From: Phytophthora sp. 'mugwort'
Taxonomy: Eukaryota; Oomycota; Peronosporomycetes; Peronosporales; Peronosporaceae
Direction: 5' to 3'
Assembly (NCBI GenBank): GCA_033558025.1
Contig: JAUCEF010000012.1
Coordinates: forward strand, 620,001-684,000
DNA length: 64,000 nucleotides
Shown: positions 53,720 through 63,941 of the stretch, one piece after another
Layout of the letters: each line of letters opens with the position of its first letter
How positions within the stretch are numbered: the stretch's first letter is position 1
The notes under the pieces: model-generated
What the model was told of the DNA's origin: nothing
What the model saw: only the letters and a program-made list of their open reading frames with translations
Databases searched by the model: none
Position numbers and translations under genes: made by a program

Positions 53720-56700
53720 TCACAAAAAACCGTCAACTCTTACCTCTACGCAGTCAAACTCGGCCAATTCTTTCAACGTGGCAACCAAAAGCGGCGTGAA
53801 ACTCTCCACACGTTGCTGTGCATCAGCAGGCAACCTTGTCTCTTCAATATACTGCGAAGCTGCACCTGTCCAGGCCAAATATTCTTCTAGAGTTTCTTGT
53901 ACCAATCGTGCCATCAATTTCCGAGCTTCTTCTTGTTCTCCAATCGGTGCAATGTCAACGTTCTTGACACTGCGTACAAGAGTAGTAAACAACACATGGA
54001 GATACTGTTGTTTGCCCAGTACTTCCTGTGGCAACAAGCTCGGAAGCTCACTGGAAGACGGCACCGTCTTCCCGTACCGCCAGCCAACACGCTGCAGATA
54101 ACTTCGCAGTGGCACGTCATCATTCACTTTGCGAGCAAACAGGAAGCTCTCGCGTAAACACGACAGCAAGGAGCGTGCGTGGCCCATACTCAATGACAAA
54201 TTCTCTTTCCGTCGACTGGCCAGCACGTTCCCTGCTACACGTTGCAGTGCCAATAACACAGCCAAATGTGTACGCGACGGCACTCGTTGAGCTTCCACTT
54301 CTTCCATACTAATCACTTTGGGTGGGAAGCTCGCAGCAAATGTAAAGCCCAACGTCGTCACGACCTGTGGATACATGCTCAACAGCGAAGGTTGACGTGG
54401 TGAACACAGGTTGGAAGATGTCGACTCAGCAATCAGCGACAGCTTCGACGGGCTCCCGGTACTTGCTTCCATCAGTCTGTCGTCATCTTCACGAGGTATA
54501 CAAGCAAAGAAGATCCACGTGGGCTCTGCACGCTTCATGACGTTACGCAGTTCGTCTGCAATGAGCCCCCAGACGTCCTCTGGGAACTTGTGTCCATGAG
54601 TAACGAGCATCACTTCAAGCGCACGGGCCGACGCGGCTGCAAGTTGTTCCTCAGCTTCACCAGCATCCATACATTTGCCCAGCAAGAAGAGAACTTCTGG
54701 TAAAAAGCCTACAAGGTCGTAAAAGAGACCAAAACATTCCAGTAGCCGCTCCAGACACAGTGTCGCCGTGCTTTTGCCAGCCGTAAACGGAGGCATACTA
54801 CTCGCTGGATTCCGTGCCGGCGGTAACGGAAGTTTCGGCAGCATCTGCGCCCCTTTCTCCACAACCACTTCGAGATGACGAAGCTCGTCCAGCAGTGGAA
54901 TGAGTACACCTTTAAAGACTAATCCCCAGAGACCGGCCGAGAACTTGTGGCCATGAGTCTCCAACGCATCGAAAAGAGCTTCAAGGGCTGCAAGACGCAC
55001 GTCCAGACGCCGGTCAGCAGCAAGCGTAGACAGCGCCGTCAGTACGGGCCACCACATGCGCGTATGTGCAGCCGAATCGTTGTATGCCGCCTCGTTATTG
55101 TCAAGCTTGTCCACTTCCAGAGTCTCGACAGAAGCCGCGCGTCGACGGGGTGAGACTGGAGCAGATGGAAGCACCTTCGTCCGTGGCGACAACGCGGCCA
55201 CCTCGTCTTCCAACGAACGTACGGATTCTTGCTTCTGATAACGCACTGACGCGCGCTTCGATGGGGATTGAACGCCGACAGGTCCACCACTTGTGGCTGC
55301 TTCATCCTCGGCCAGTATTTTGGCCTTCTTAAAGCCAACTCGGGTCTGTTTGGCTACACCGGCTGCTGCCGTCGCTGCTACAGGAGCTGAAGCGTTAGAA
55401 AGAGACCCAGCAGTCTCATGAGCCGTGAGCGGCTCAATGACCTCTCCCGTCGCCAGCTTCTCGATGCACACACGGCGTAGGAGTCCAATACTATCTACTC
55501 CAAGTTGTGTGAGCGCCAGTCGCTCTTCCAGCTGACGTTCAACCTCTTCACAACCACAAACAGCAAACGCCAGAAGACACTCCACGGCGTCGACAAACAC
55601 ATCCACGATACAGTCGAAATGACGCTCCAGCACGCCACGAGCGACCTGGAATCCAAGCAGCACGACGCGGTCTTCACTGTCTGGCGCGTACGTCTCGGCC
55701 GCAACGCGGAGTACGCCCCAGATCGTCTTCCATCCAGAGCGAATGTTACCCACTCGAGCAAGCACCAAGTTCTCCACACAGCGTAAGACCAGCTCACGGG
55801 TCTCGAGCGACGTAGCGTTGGCCATGATTACTTCAAACGGCGCCAAGAACAGACGCTGAAAGTTGAAATCCCGGAGTTCTGCACGCTCAAGGAACTTCAT
55901 ACTCAGCTGACGCAGCGAGTCAATAGCGTACATGCCCACAGTCAAGTCTTCATGACATCCGATCGTAGTGAAATGTCTCGACAACGTTTGCCACGTCGCC
56001 GCCCAGACCATCCGAGAGCGTGTTCGCATGTTCATATCAGCGACTTCCACGAGCTTTTGCAAGCTAAAGACCCGAGGACGAGAGCCGCCAGCGGCTCCTG
56101 AGGGCCCAACGCCCGAACACTCCGACAGTGAGACGACTGTGAGCTGTACCACGAATTCCTGCACTGCTTGGTCACTAAGCGACACGGAGCTCGAGAAGAC
56201 CCGATCACTTGCTAGCTGGTCGATCTCGCTCAGCACACGGGCTGCATTTTCGTCTTCAATCGCGGCGCTTTGAGCTTCATCCAGTTCCGAGCCACTACTT
56301 CGTCCACTGTTATCACGGTGTGAAGGCGACGGCGACGAGAGCGACGCTCCTAAGCCACCACGCTTACTACCTGTCGCCGACGCGAGCATACTGAACGATG
56401 GAGTAGTACTGCCGCTACTGTTACGGGAGCTCGAATGGCTACTCATGCCAGGTGATGGCTGTCGAGTAAAGTACGACGACTCTCCTCCAGCTCCTGCTGA
56501 GCGTTCGTGTAACCCCTGAGCATGCGTCTGAATACGAGCCAACTGCGAGATCGCCTGCAGAACGTCATGCCACGAGTCTCCAAGGTAATTTCCCTCCTTG
56601 ACGCTAATTGAGATCAGAGCCTTGATAGCTTCCATGTTCTTAGACTTCATCAAGCGCGAGTTGGTCGTGTGCAGCGCTGTAAACTTAGCCAAAACTGTCA

Positions 56701-59700
56701 CGAAGGCATCCCTCTCAGATGGCATATTTAATCGAGCAGAGAGGTGTACAGCATGACGGAAGGAATCCAAGCAGAGCTGGATAGCTTCTGCGGACTCAGA
56801 GCTCTCGAAAGTCACCGAACACGCTGCTAGCAACGGGGCCCACAGAGTCTCAAACATGGGACGCACATGGGAACGCTCGTTCGATCCCGAGACTTCATGA
56901 AACGTCGACGATAGTGGATCAGGTGTCAACAAGGACGACGGACGATCACTACGTTGCGATTGAGAAGCTCCAGAGACAGACGCAGTAATTCGAATATCAC
57001 GAGGAGAGAGCGAGAACTGTTGCTGAGCTCGTGCTGAGGCCGGTACACGACGTTTAAAGAGCGCTTCGGACTGACGCACCATCGACTCGCGCTCTTTAAT
57101 GTACGCATCACGACGCATCCGATCTGTCGCTGCATTGGACGCTCCAAATAACGAACTGGTCACGGCACTAGACGCTGCTCCACCACGACGAGTACGGAAA
57201 TCATCGTCTTCCTTCAAAGAAATGGGCGTGGCTTTGATCCGGTCAAAGATGGCACCCATATAATCTTCCGGTAGATCTTTTCCATCGTTAATTCCTCGAT
57301 TATTACGTAAAAAGCCAGCTTTATCCATCTTCTTCTCTTCAGGAATACTTGGATTATGTAAATCGGTTTGCAACATGATAATTGAGAATGCTAAAATAAA
57401 GGCAGTGTCGGCACTAGGGAATAACCCAGGCGGACACGAATTGAAAAACCTCTCGGCAAATTTCTCCATCATCCGATCAATTTTCTGTGACTCACCAGGT
57501 AATCGGAAGCCAGCAAGAAAGTGACGGATGGCTACATCGATCTCCAAGCCTGTAAAGTCCATCATATCGACGTATTCATGCAGCACTTTGACACAAAAAC
57601 CGCCTTGATAATGGACGCCATTGCCCAGATAATCGCCCACCATTGTCTTGTCTAATTTGCTGTTCATAGTGTGAAGAAACTGTGCCACATCACGAGGAGA
57701 ACCTTCTCCCATATGACCATGAGCTACGAGATACGCCACTCCAGCGCTGGGTTTCACATTAAACTTGAGTATACCCGTCGCCATCTCCTCTTGTCGCTTC
57801 TTCTTGCTTTCAAAAGCTTCAACAGCCGACATAGTCGAAGATACCACTGGGATCATATCTGGAGGCGCGTCCGTGTCTTCTTCAGCGCCGTTTTCGCTGC
57901 TGTGAGCCTCATCGCCGTCGTGGAGAGACGACTGACGCTCCGTCTCGACGAAATTCGCTGCTTTCTTGAGCGACGCAGCCGTGGCAGTCAGACATTCCAG
58001 ACCTTTGAGCGCTAGCGCCGCGTCCTGCTGCTGCATTTTAATCCGCGCGCTACTGGACAAACTCGCAGCGTATTGCTGAGCCGCACTGTCTTGGGAGCGT
58101 CCGCCCTTTGCAGCTTTAGCAAGTGCATGCACAATCTGCTTGAATAAATCGTTGGTATTCCAGTCACAATCGTAATTGATAAAGATCTCTCCAAGTGTCT
58201 GTGAGTCGTCACAAATTGCATGCAACGCCTCTAAAACCAGCAATTTATGTTCAAAACTGGCATTCTCCGACTGCAATAAACGCAGGAAAATACTCGTAAT
58301 GAAAATATCCAGCTCTGTCTTGAGATGACGCTTAAAGTTGCGTAATAACACCAAGAAAACTTGCAGTGACAGCGACACAATCTGCGTGTAGTTGCTGGTA
58401 CAATTCTGTAGCAACGACTGGCACAAATATTGTCGAATGGCGTGTACAAACCTCTCGCCACGTCGAAACGACGGCCCGGCATTCTCCACAATCTCCTTCA
58501 CGAGTTCCAACGACAGGAGTTTGCTCTGGAATGCAAACGGGTCTTCCGGGTTCGCTCCATTGCCTGCGTTTCCAGTCATAGAATTGTTGCCATTCGCTAG
58601 AGGTGAATCATCAGCTACTGAGCGCATTGAGATCCGACATAGCGATCGGAACAGTAGAAACGCGTCCTTGTGGAGCACTGACGGGAACGCAGGAGCATTT
58701 ATCGTCTGTGAGAGCGTTGACGCCACTTTTGTCGGCTTAATCGACGAGATCTGAGACGATTCTAAGTAATTTCCAGCGTGCGGAAGCTGCAGCATGGCAG
58801 CAACTGACGGGAATAACGCAGAGGTTGGCTGGGCACGCAACGTCTTGAGGAGCAGTTCGTCTTCACTGTCACTTTCACTCACGTCAGGTTCTTCCAGTGC
58901 TGTGTGTCCTCTCTCTTCGTCGTCTTGTTGCTCTTGTTTCTGTAGCGCTTGCAACGTCGCCTTTGTTTCTTCTTCTACACGGCGATCAAACGTCTCCATC
59001 CTCTGGAAAACGATACTGATTATCTGTTGCAGTGTCGCCTTTGCCACTGTTCTGTTGGTCATGCTCTTGCTCACTAAATGTACGTGGTAACACGCTCGCA
59101 CTGCTCTTAAAAGCGCATGCTCGTGGACTTCGCACGTCGGCGTCGTCACGGCTGTTAACAGAACCCTCAACACTTGGATCTGTACGCCTTCGTCTGGATG
59201 ATCGTTACAGTCACAAGCCACTTCGACTATACAGTCAATCAGTCTGTAGCTGTCCTCGTGGCCATCGTCTTCTCCTCCAGTGTCTCGGTTGCTGCTTGAA
59301 GGTGTCGAGATACCGAAAGAAGGTGCGGTATTGGCCGGTATCGACCCGGAAGAAGAACCCGACCCGGACCCGAGCCCAAGACCGAAACCCGACCGACGTC
59401 CGGACGTGGAGGACGCGGCCGCTGCCTTCTGCACGAGACGACGTCGTACCCCCTCTGGGATAACCCCTGCTTCCTTGAGGAATCCGAACGCCAGGAACTT
59501 CTCCATGCAGTCCAGAGCCACGGCCACGAGCTTGGCGTGGCGGGTCAGGCAGGCCAGCAAGAATGGCTCAAAGGGTACTTCGAGTGTACCCTCCTGACCT
59601 GCGGCCGTAACCTTGGCCTGTGCCGCGTCTACCATGTCGCGTAACTCGCGGTGGCTGCGGGTACATGCCTTGCGTAACTTGCCCAGCGACTTGAGTACCA

Positions 59701-59710
59701 GCGCCTCCAT
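53720..59710 (-). CDS. Sec7-domain ARF-GEF, BIG/Sec7 type
   Basis: A 1,996-residue guanine-nucleotide exchange factor for ARF GTPases, acting at the trans-Golgi in vesicle formation; BIG-type proteins elsewhere are 1,700-2,000 residues. The N-terminal DCB region (about 1-220, LGKLRKACTRSHRELRDMV) carries a Gly/Ser-rich insert at about 100-145. An HUS region follows (about 360-560, with LHKDAFLLFRSLCRISM and an FINYDCD box). The Sec7 domain spans about 630-830 and contains MVGDYLGNGVHYQGGFCVKV and AIRHFLAGFRLPGESQKIDR, where the Glu after Pro-Gly is the catalytic glutamic finger, then FILAFSIIMLQTDLHNPSIP. HDS repeats and a Ser-rich linker fill the rest. It is a single open frame without introns. 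The ATG at 59710 fits the family start. It is divergent from the RNase P gene with a 376-bp gap. Confidence 0.92.
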   Translation of the reverse strand: MEALVLKSLGKLRKACTRSHRELRDMVDAAQAKVTAAGQEGTLEVPFEPFLLACLTRHAKLVAVALDCMEKFLAFGFLKEAGVIPEGVRRRLVQKAAAASSTSGRRSGFGLGLGSGSGSSSGSIPANTAPSFGISTPSSSNRDTGGEDDGHEDSYRLIDCIVEVACDCNDHPDEGVQIQVLRVLLTAVTTPTCEVHEHALLRAVRACYHVHLVSKSMTNRTVAKATLQQIISIVFQRMETFDRRVEEETKATLQALQKQEQQDDEERGHTALEEPDVSESDSEDELLLKTLRAQPTSALFPSVAAMLQLPHAGNYLESSQISSIKPTKVASTLSQTINAPAFPSVLHKDAFLLFRSLCRISMRSVADDSPLANGNNSMTGNAGNGANPEDPFAFQSKLLSLELVKEIVENAGPSFRRGERFVHAIRQYLCQSLLQNCTSNYTQIVSLSLQVFLVLLRNFKRHLKTELDIFITSIFLRLLQSENASFEHKLLVLEALHAICDDSQTLGEIFINYDCDWNTNDLFKQIVHALAKAAKGGRSQDSAAQQYAASLSSSARIKMQQQDAALALKGLECLTATAASLKKAANFVETERQSSLHDGDEAHSSENGAEEDTDAPPDMIPVVSSTMSAVEAFESKKKRQEEMATGILKFNVKPSAGVAYLVAHGHMGEGSPRDVAQFLHTMNSKLDKTMVGDYLGNGVHYQGGFCVKVLHEYVDMMDFTGLEIDVAIRHFLAGFRLPGESQKIDRMMEKFAERFFNSCPPGLFPSADTAFILAFSIIMLQTDLHNPSIPEEKKMDKAGFLRNNRGINDGKDLPEDYMGAIFDRIKATPISLKEDDDFRTRRGGAASSAVTSSLFGASNAATDRMRRDAYIKERESMVRQSEALFKRRVPASARAQQQFSLSPRDIRITASVSGASQSQRSDRPSSLLTPDPLSSTFHEVSGSNERSHVRPMFETLWAPLLAACSVTFESSESAEAIQLCLDSFRHAVHLSARLNMPSERDAFVTVLAKFTALHTTNSRLMKSKNMEAIKALISISVKEGNYLGDSWHDVLQAISQLARIQTHAQGLHERSAGAGGESSYFTRQPSPGMSSHSSSRNSSGSTTPSFSMLASATGSKRGGLGASLSSPSPSHRDNSGRSSGSELDEAQSAAIEDENAARVLSEIDQLASDRVFSSSVSLSDQAVQEFVVQLTVVSLSECSGVGPSGAAGGSRPRVFSLQKLVEVADMNMRTRSRMVWAATWQTLSRHFTTIGCHEDLTVGMYAIDSLRQLSMKFLERAELRDFNFQRLFLAPFEVIMANATSLETRELVLRCVENLVLARVGNIRSGWKTIWGVLRVAAETYAPDSEDRVVLLGFQVARGVLERHFDCIVDVFVDAVECLLAFAVCGCEEVERQLEERLALTQLGVDSIGLLRRVCIEKLATGEVIEPLTAHETAGSLSNASAPVAATAAAGVAKQTRVGFKKAKILAEDEAATSGGPVGVQSPSKRASVRYQKQESVRSLEDEVAALSPRTKVLPSAPVSPRRRAASVETLEVDKLDNNEAAYNDSAAHTRMWWPVLTALSTLAADRRLDVRLAALEALFDALETHGHKFSAGLWGLVFKGVLIPLLDELRHLEVVVEKGAQMLPKLPLPPARNPASSMPPFTAGKSTATLCLERLLECFGLFYDLVGFLPEVLFLLGKCMDAGEAEEQLAAASARALEVMLVTHGHKFPEDVWGLIADELRNVMKRAEPTWIFFACIPREDDDRLMEASTGSPSKLSLIAESTSSNLCSPRQPSLLSMYPQVVTTLGFTFAASFPPKVISMEEVEAQRVPSRTHLAVLLALQRVAGNVLASRRKENLSLSMGHARSLLSCLRESFLFARKVNDDVPLRSYLQRVGWRYGKTVPSSSELPSLLPQEVLGKQQYLHVLFTTLVRSVKNVDIAPIGEQEEARKLMARLVQETLEEYLAWTGAASQYIEETRLPADAQQRVESFTPLLVATLKELAEFDCVEVRVDGFL

Positions 59711-60086
59711 GGGGTTACGATGCGGTTACGTTGCGCGAGACGGAGGGTTCAAGGCGAATGAGGCAGCGATCGAGCGCCAAGATGATAGCGAGGAAGATGC
59801 GCGGAGATTTAGAGACGCGAACAAGACCTGTGGGGAGCTGTAGCACGCGCGAGGAGCACGACGAACACACACGCGGAAGAGATTCCTACACCGACGTAAG
59901 CGCGTTATGGCTCCCTCGTAGTAACGACGCGAAATCTTCACCGGTATAAAGTACCGATATACCGGTACCTACTTCAAGATTGAAGGTGGTCCACACAAAA
60001 TACACCAACGTACCGAAAGCACGGTACAAAAGTACGTCGCACCTACCGTCCATCAGTCCCGATCGACACTCGCAACTTGAGCGGCC
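59711..60086. promoter_or_regulatory. Shared intergenic region of ARF-GEF and RNase P genes
   Basis: 376 bp between two divergent start codons; it must hold both promoters. Repeated ACCGGTAT/GTACCGATA words lie at 59939-59970. No canonical element was identified with confidence. Confidence 0.5.
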
Positions 60087-62147
60087 ATGCAGAGCCTCTC
60101 GCGCGGTCTGTATACGGCAGCAAGGCGTCAGCTCTGTCGCCCAACGTCTCCAGCCGTGTCTGCTCGTCTGATCGCGGCTTCGATCACCTCGAACGGCTCC
60201 GTGTGGGCCACAAACCGGCGGCTCTTAAGCGTCTCATCCGACATCGATGAGGCCCCGAAATCCGGACGCTGCGCTCGTCGCCGAGTCAAGAAGCAGCGTC
60301 TATCCGCCGCTTTCGAGAGCGCGATGGAGGAGTCGGGAGATACAGTGCCCGAGAAGCTGCTGAACGTCAGGAGAACCAGGTTTAACGTGTTCCGATGCGT
60401 CGTAGAGCAACAAATGCCGCTGGAGGACGTGCTGCCATTGGTGCAGAGCGAAGTGCGTGCCAAGACGCTGTCGCTGGCGATGGTGCGTCAAGCTGTGGAC
60501 GCGTTCTACTTTTACTGTGCCCAGGAAGCGGAGAAGAAGGGGCTTTCGGACGAGTTCCGACATGAAACGCTGCGCTACTTCGACCAGGAGCTCTTTGTTC
60601 ATGATGGAGAGCACGAGATAGAGCCGTTTGTGCTGGGAAAGTCGCTTAATGAAGCGGTGTTTGGCTCAGTGATTAAGCTACATCTAGCAGGTGGAGACAC
60701 GGAGGCCGCCTGGATGCTGATTAACAAGCTGAGACGAGCTGTGAGAGGACGTGAGGATGCCGGCAAGCACGCGCCCAAGCTGCACTTTCGGACTGTGAGT
60801 CCTTTGCTCGAGCACGAGTGCAGACACGACCAGTTTGTGAGCGCATACTCAAGATGGCAGCAACTTAAAGAGCATGATGTAGAGTGGACGAGTGCGATGG
60901 AAGATGCGCTAGTGCAAATGGTCATCGCTTGTGTCAAGAACGACGAGCAGCAAGTGAATGAGTACACGGAGATGCCTGAGAGCGAGGCGACAGAGTCGCA
61001 CTTCCACGCGCAGATGGCGTCATTGCTGCATGACCTCCAGGTTACGTGTCGAGAAGTGTCGTCGTCTAATGCGTTGCGACTGCTGCATGCGTTTCGTGAT
61101 GCAGAGTATAAGGTGGAGACTATACCGAGCGACGTCCGTATGAGACCCAAGTGTCCGTGCTGTGAACACGCTTTAATCAAACAAGGGATGTCGGAAGTGG
61201 AACGTGGGCATATATTGGCTGCTATTGAACTGCGTCGTAGCAAGGTATCACCTGAGAAGACGGTGAAGGAGTTTCTAGATCCATTCCGGGACTGGTTGAT
61301 GCTACGTCACGAGTCTTTTCAGCTGCAAAGCTTGGCTGGAAATGTCAAAAGCGGGAGACCGCTGCATTATGTGCTGGACGGACCTAATATCGCGTACATT
61401 AACCAGAATTTTGAGGCCGGGACATATCGTTTGGACCAGGTAAATGCCGTTGCCAAGGAGCTACAGGCTCAGGGACATCTCGTGAGCATTACGATGCCTG
61501 CAGCTTACCTCGCTGACAAGTTCGTGGTGCGTATCCGCAACAAGCAGTACAAGGCTATGCGACGTCAGGGCAAGTTTGTTACACGAGGACGCACTGCTGA
61601 AGAGAAGGCCATTCTGAGCCGCTGGAAAGACGACGACATGATCTTCAGTTGCCGTACAGATTTCTTGTCGGACGACCTTTTCTGGCTTTACGCCAGTGTG
61701 TTGATGGGACGTGAAGGCCGCGTCGTCACGAACGATCAAGGACGCGACCATGTGGGCGCTCTGTTGAGTGGCTACAACAGTACCAGCAACGCTACTCGGA
61801 CCGACAGGAAGAAAACTGTCGACGCCCACGCACAGGATGCTCCTCCTATCTCGATGGATCTCATTGCGCGCTGGAAGGACATGACGATTGTGACTGTCGA
61901 GATTAAGCACGAAGAAGTCGCACACAACGCTGCCGTGGCTGGTGACTGGACGACGCTGATTCCGATTGAGGACATTAAGTTGCACCAGCCGCAGCCCTTC
62001 TCGCGCGTACCACAGGTAACAGCACCACTGCACTTTCACATCCCGATTGCGGACGAAGTTAACCAGAATGAACACCCGAATCAGACGCAGAACCAGCGGA
62101 AACGTACGCGATGGCTCTGCGCATATCGCGACGACGTTTCCAAGTAG
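60087..62147 (+). CDS. PRORP: Protein-only RNase P (PRORP), probably mitochondrial
   Basis: PRORP enzymes remove 5' leaders from precursor tRNAs without RNA. The 686-residue frame has the family architecture. An Arg/Ser-rich N-terminus (MQSLSRGLYTAARRQLCRP), with no acidic residue in the first 50, looks like a mitochondrial presequence. PPR-like helices span about 80-340. A zinc-binding CPCC pair lies at about 356-359. The NYN metallonuclease spans about 425-600, with YVLDGPNIAYINQNF (first catalytic Asp at about 430) and SDDLFWLYASVLM followed by VVTNDQGRDHVG (further metal-binding Asp residues at about 530-552). The C-terminal segment closes the zinc module. The frame is intact and the ATG at 60087 gives the targeting sequence. 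Residues 570-590 (TSNATRTDRKKTVDAHAQDA) look like an insert. Organelle choice is inferred from the N-terminus. Confidence 0.9.
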   Translation: MQSLSRGLYTAARRQLCRPTSPAVSARLIAASITSNGSVWATNRRLLSVSSDIDEAPKSGRCARRRVKKQRLSAAFESAMEESGDTVPEKLLNVRRTRFNVFRCVVEQQMPLEDVLPLVQSEVRAKTLSLAMVRQAVDAFYFYCAQEAEKKGLSDEFRHETLRYFDQELFVHDGEHEIEPFVLGKSLNEAVFGSVIKLHLAGGDTEAAWMLINKLRRAVRGREDAGKHAPKLHFRTVSPLLEHECRHDQFVSAYSRWQQLKEHDVEWTSAMEDALVQMVIACVKNDEQQVNEYTEMPESEATESHFHAQMASLLHDLQVTCREVSSSNALRLLHAFRDAEYKVETIPSDVRMRPKCPCCEHALIKQGMSEVERGHILAAIELRRSKVSPEKTVKEFLDPFRDWLMLRHESFQLQSLAGNVKSGRPLHYVLDGPNIAYINQNFEAGTYRLDQVNAVAKELQAQGHLVSITMPAAYLADKFVVRIRNKQYKAMRRQGKFVTRGRTAEEKAILSRWKDDDMIFSCRTDFLSDDLFWLYASVLMGREGRVVTNDQGRDHVGALLSGYNSTSNATRTDRKKTVDAHAQDAPPISMDLIARWKDMTIVTVEIKHEEVAHNAAVAGDWTTLIPIEDIKLHQPQPFSRVPQVTAPLHFHIPIADEVNQNEHPNQTQNQRKRTRWLCAYRDDVSK

Positions 62148-63150
62148 AAAAGCACCACATAGCGTCTGGCGCATTTCATGCCGATTACTTAAGTATTGAC
62201 GTGTATACAGACCGCGTGGGGGAGCTCTTAAGTCTCCATCGTTTGCAGTGCAAGGTATAGGTGAGAAATACATGGTAGAGATTTGCTTGAAAAGCCCATT
62301 GATGAGCAGGAGTCTGGCTAACATGATCGCGTTTAAGCGTAGATGCACTTGAAGCAAGTGGATTGGCGGAAGATGTGTAGCGGTGCCTGTTTGTGGACTA
62401 TACTAAGTTGTTTCACAGCGATCGACGCTGTCCGTTGTTGAAGCAAGTCTATTATAAGTGCAACAATGCTCAGGTCATCATCAAGCCCACATTAAAATAG
62501 ACTCTCACTATGTAGTATGTACTGGTATAACAGGTGTAACCCCATCAAACGTGCTCCTTAGGCGGTAACCACGCCGCATGCGAAGGCATAAACACAAACG
62601 CTCGGCTCCAGATATCGCAACTAAAACCGCTCTGCTGGTTAGTTCAGAATCCATCAACTCAATGGGATCGCGCATGATCATCAACAAAACAACTGCAGTC
62701 TACAGTTACGCCGAGCACAAAAAATTCAAAATTTGAGCTTTTTGGACTTGTCAAATTAAAAACGATCGGCCCGGAGTATTGTGGACGTAGTTAGAGTCCG
62801 TTTCAATAGTGCTGAGCTTGATGCTTGATCGTTGTACTTAATGATTAAATTGGGGACAGCGCCGATCGCAGTGAAACAACTTAATGTAGTTCACAAACAG
62901 ACACTGCTATATACAGTCACTGCGATTAACAAATCCACTTGCCTAGGTTTTATCGTCAAGACTAGGTCTAAAGTTTCGCACCTAATAACTACCCGGGCGG
63001 TTTTCTGCAGAAACCACTTCAACTTGATTCTGCTGCCGCTCGTCTCACACATTTTTTTGCTGTGCGTTGCGACTAGCGATATTGAATGCTATGGCATTGG
63101 TGGTCGTATGCCAACACCAAGGCAACCCCACAGCTCCCCACTTCTCCTCC
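62148..63150. other. Intergenic region
   Basis: The 3' side of the RNase P gene and the 5' side of the secreted protein gene. An open frame runs in from 62832 in phase with the latter but lacks protein-like composition; the real start is further right. Nothing else seen. Confidence 0.5.
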
Positions 63151-63166
63151 CTCACTTTCGATTTCG
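63151..63166 (+). promoter_or_regulatory. Possible Inr-like element
   Basis: CTCACTTTCGATTTCG resembles the oomycete initiator (CAYTYYNCAWTTT type) and is followed by a CA/ACA-rich leader typical of oomycete 5' UTRs, about 60-75 bp before the ATG. Confidence 0.35.
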
Positions 63167-63224
63167 TTCAAAACCCCACCACCAACAACAACAACAAACA
63201 AGTACCGTCCAATATCCAGGTATC

Positions 63225-63941
63225 ATGAAGATCTCGAGCGTGTTTGCTACTGCCCTCATGACCCTCACGTGCTTCTTCCAGTCGACCACTGGCGAGACTG
63301 AAGCCTTGACCCTACTTCGCACGGCTACCCAAACTCAGAGTCGTAATGGCCCCATTTGCTATAAGATATGCCCAACAGGTCAATATTGCCCTCGAGGTGA
63401 AACTAGCTGTCGTGCACCCACCGCTGATCTGTGCTTCAACTCGGCCACCAGTCTTTTCCAGAAAGGCTGCGACCTCGGCTTCAACTGCAACAACGGCAAG
63501 TGCGTGTACAAGTCAAGCGTCCCAGCGGGCGGCGCCATTTGCTACATGGCCTGTCCAACAGGTCAGTTCTGCCCACGCGGAGAGACCGCGTGCCGTGCCC
63601 CGACCGGAGACCTGTGCTTCAATCCGGCCACCAGCCTCTTTCAGCACGGATGTGACGCCAGGTTCATGTGTAAGAATGGAAAATGTGTGTACAAGGCGAC
63701 AGCACCGACTACCAGTGTCTCGGTGGTCGAGTCAACCAACCCACGCATGACCGTCCACACGCAGAGCCCCACAGGTGCTCTTTGTTACAAGGCCTGTCCC
63801 ATTGGCCAATACTGCCCGCGCGGAGAGACCGAGTGTCGTGCACCTACCAATGACTGGTGCTTCAATTCAGCTATCAGTCTTTTCCAGCACGGGTGCGCTC
63901 GAGGCTTCAAGTGCAGTTACGGCAAGTGTGTCAGCAAGTAA
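63225..63941 (+). CDS. Secreted protein with three eight-cysteine repeats
   Basis: 238 residues from the ATG at 63225. The frame is open upstream to 62832, but a signal peptide (MKISSVFATALMTLTCFFQS, cleavage about residue 23) begins exactly here. The mature part holds three tandem 49-residue modules at 45-93, 106-154 and 187-235, each with eight Cys in the spacing C-x3-C-x5-C-x6-C-x7-C-x11-C-x5-C-x4-C. Shared words are CPTGQYCPRGET, CRAPT and CFNSATSLFQ. There is no RxLR or transmembrane segment. The layout fits an apoplastic cysteine-rich effector, elicitor or adhesive protein. It recalls small cysteine-rich families of Phytophthora such as PcF/SCR, but I cannot assign it to one. Modules 1 and 2 are separated by a 12-residue linker, modules 2 and 3 by a longer Thr/Ser-rich linker (about 32 residues). 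Confidence 0.85.
   Translation: MKISSVFATALMTLTCFFQSTTGETEALTLLRTATQTQSRNGPICYKICPTGQYCPRGETSCRAPTADLCFNSATSLFQKGCDLGFNCNNGKCVYKSSVPAGGAICYMACPTGQFCPRGETACRAPTGDLCFNPATSLFQHGCDARFMCKNGKCVYKATAPTTSVSVVESTNPRMTVHTQSPTGALCYKACPIGQYCPRGETECRAPTNDWCFNSAISLFQHGCARGFKCSYGKCVSK

Noticed and set aside
61461..62357. 298-codon minus-strand frame
   Set aside because: Antisense to the RNase P gene; no domain and a skewed composition.
62832..63224. N-terminal extension of 131 codons on the cysteine-rich protein
   Set aside because: The extension is not protein-like and a perfect signal peptide starts at the internal ATG at 63225.
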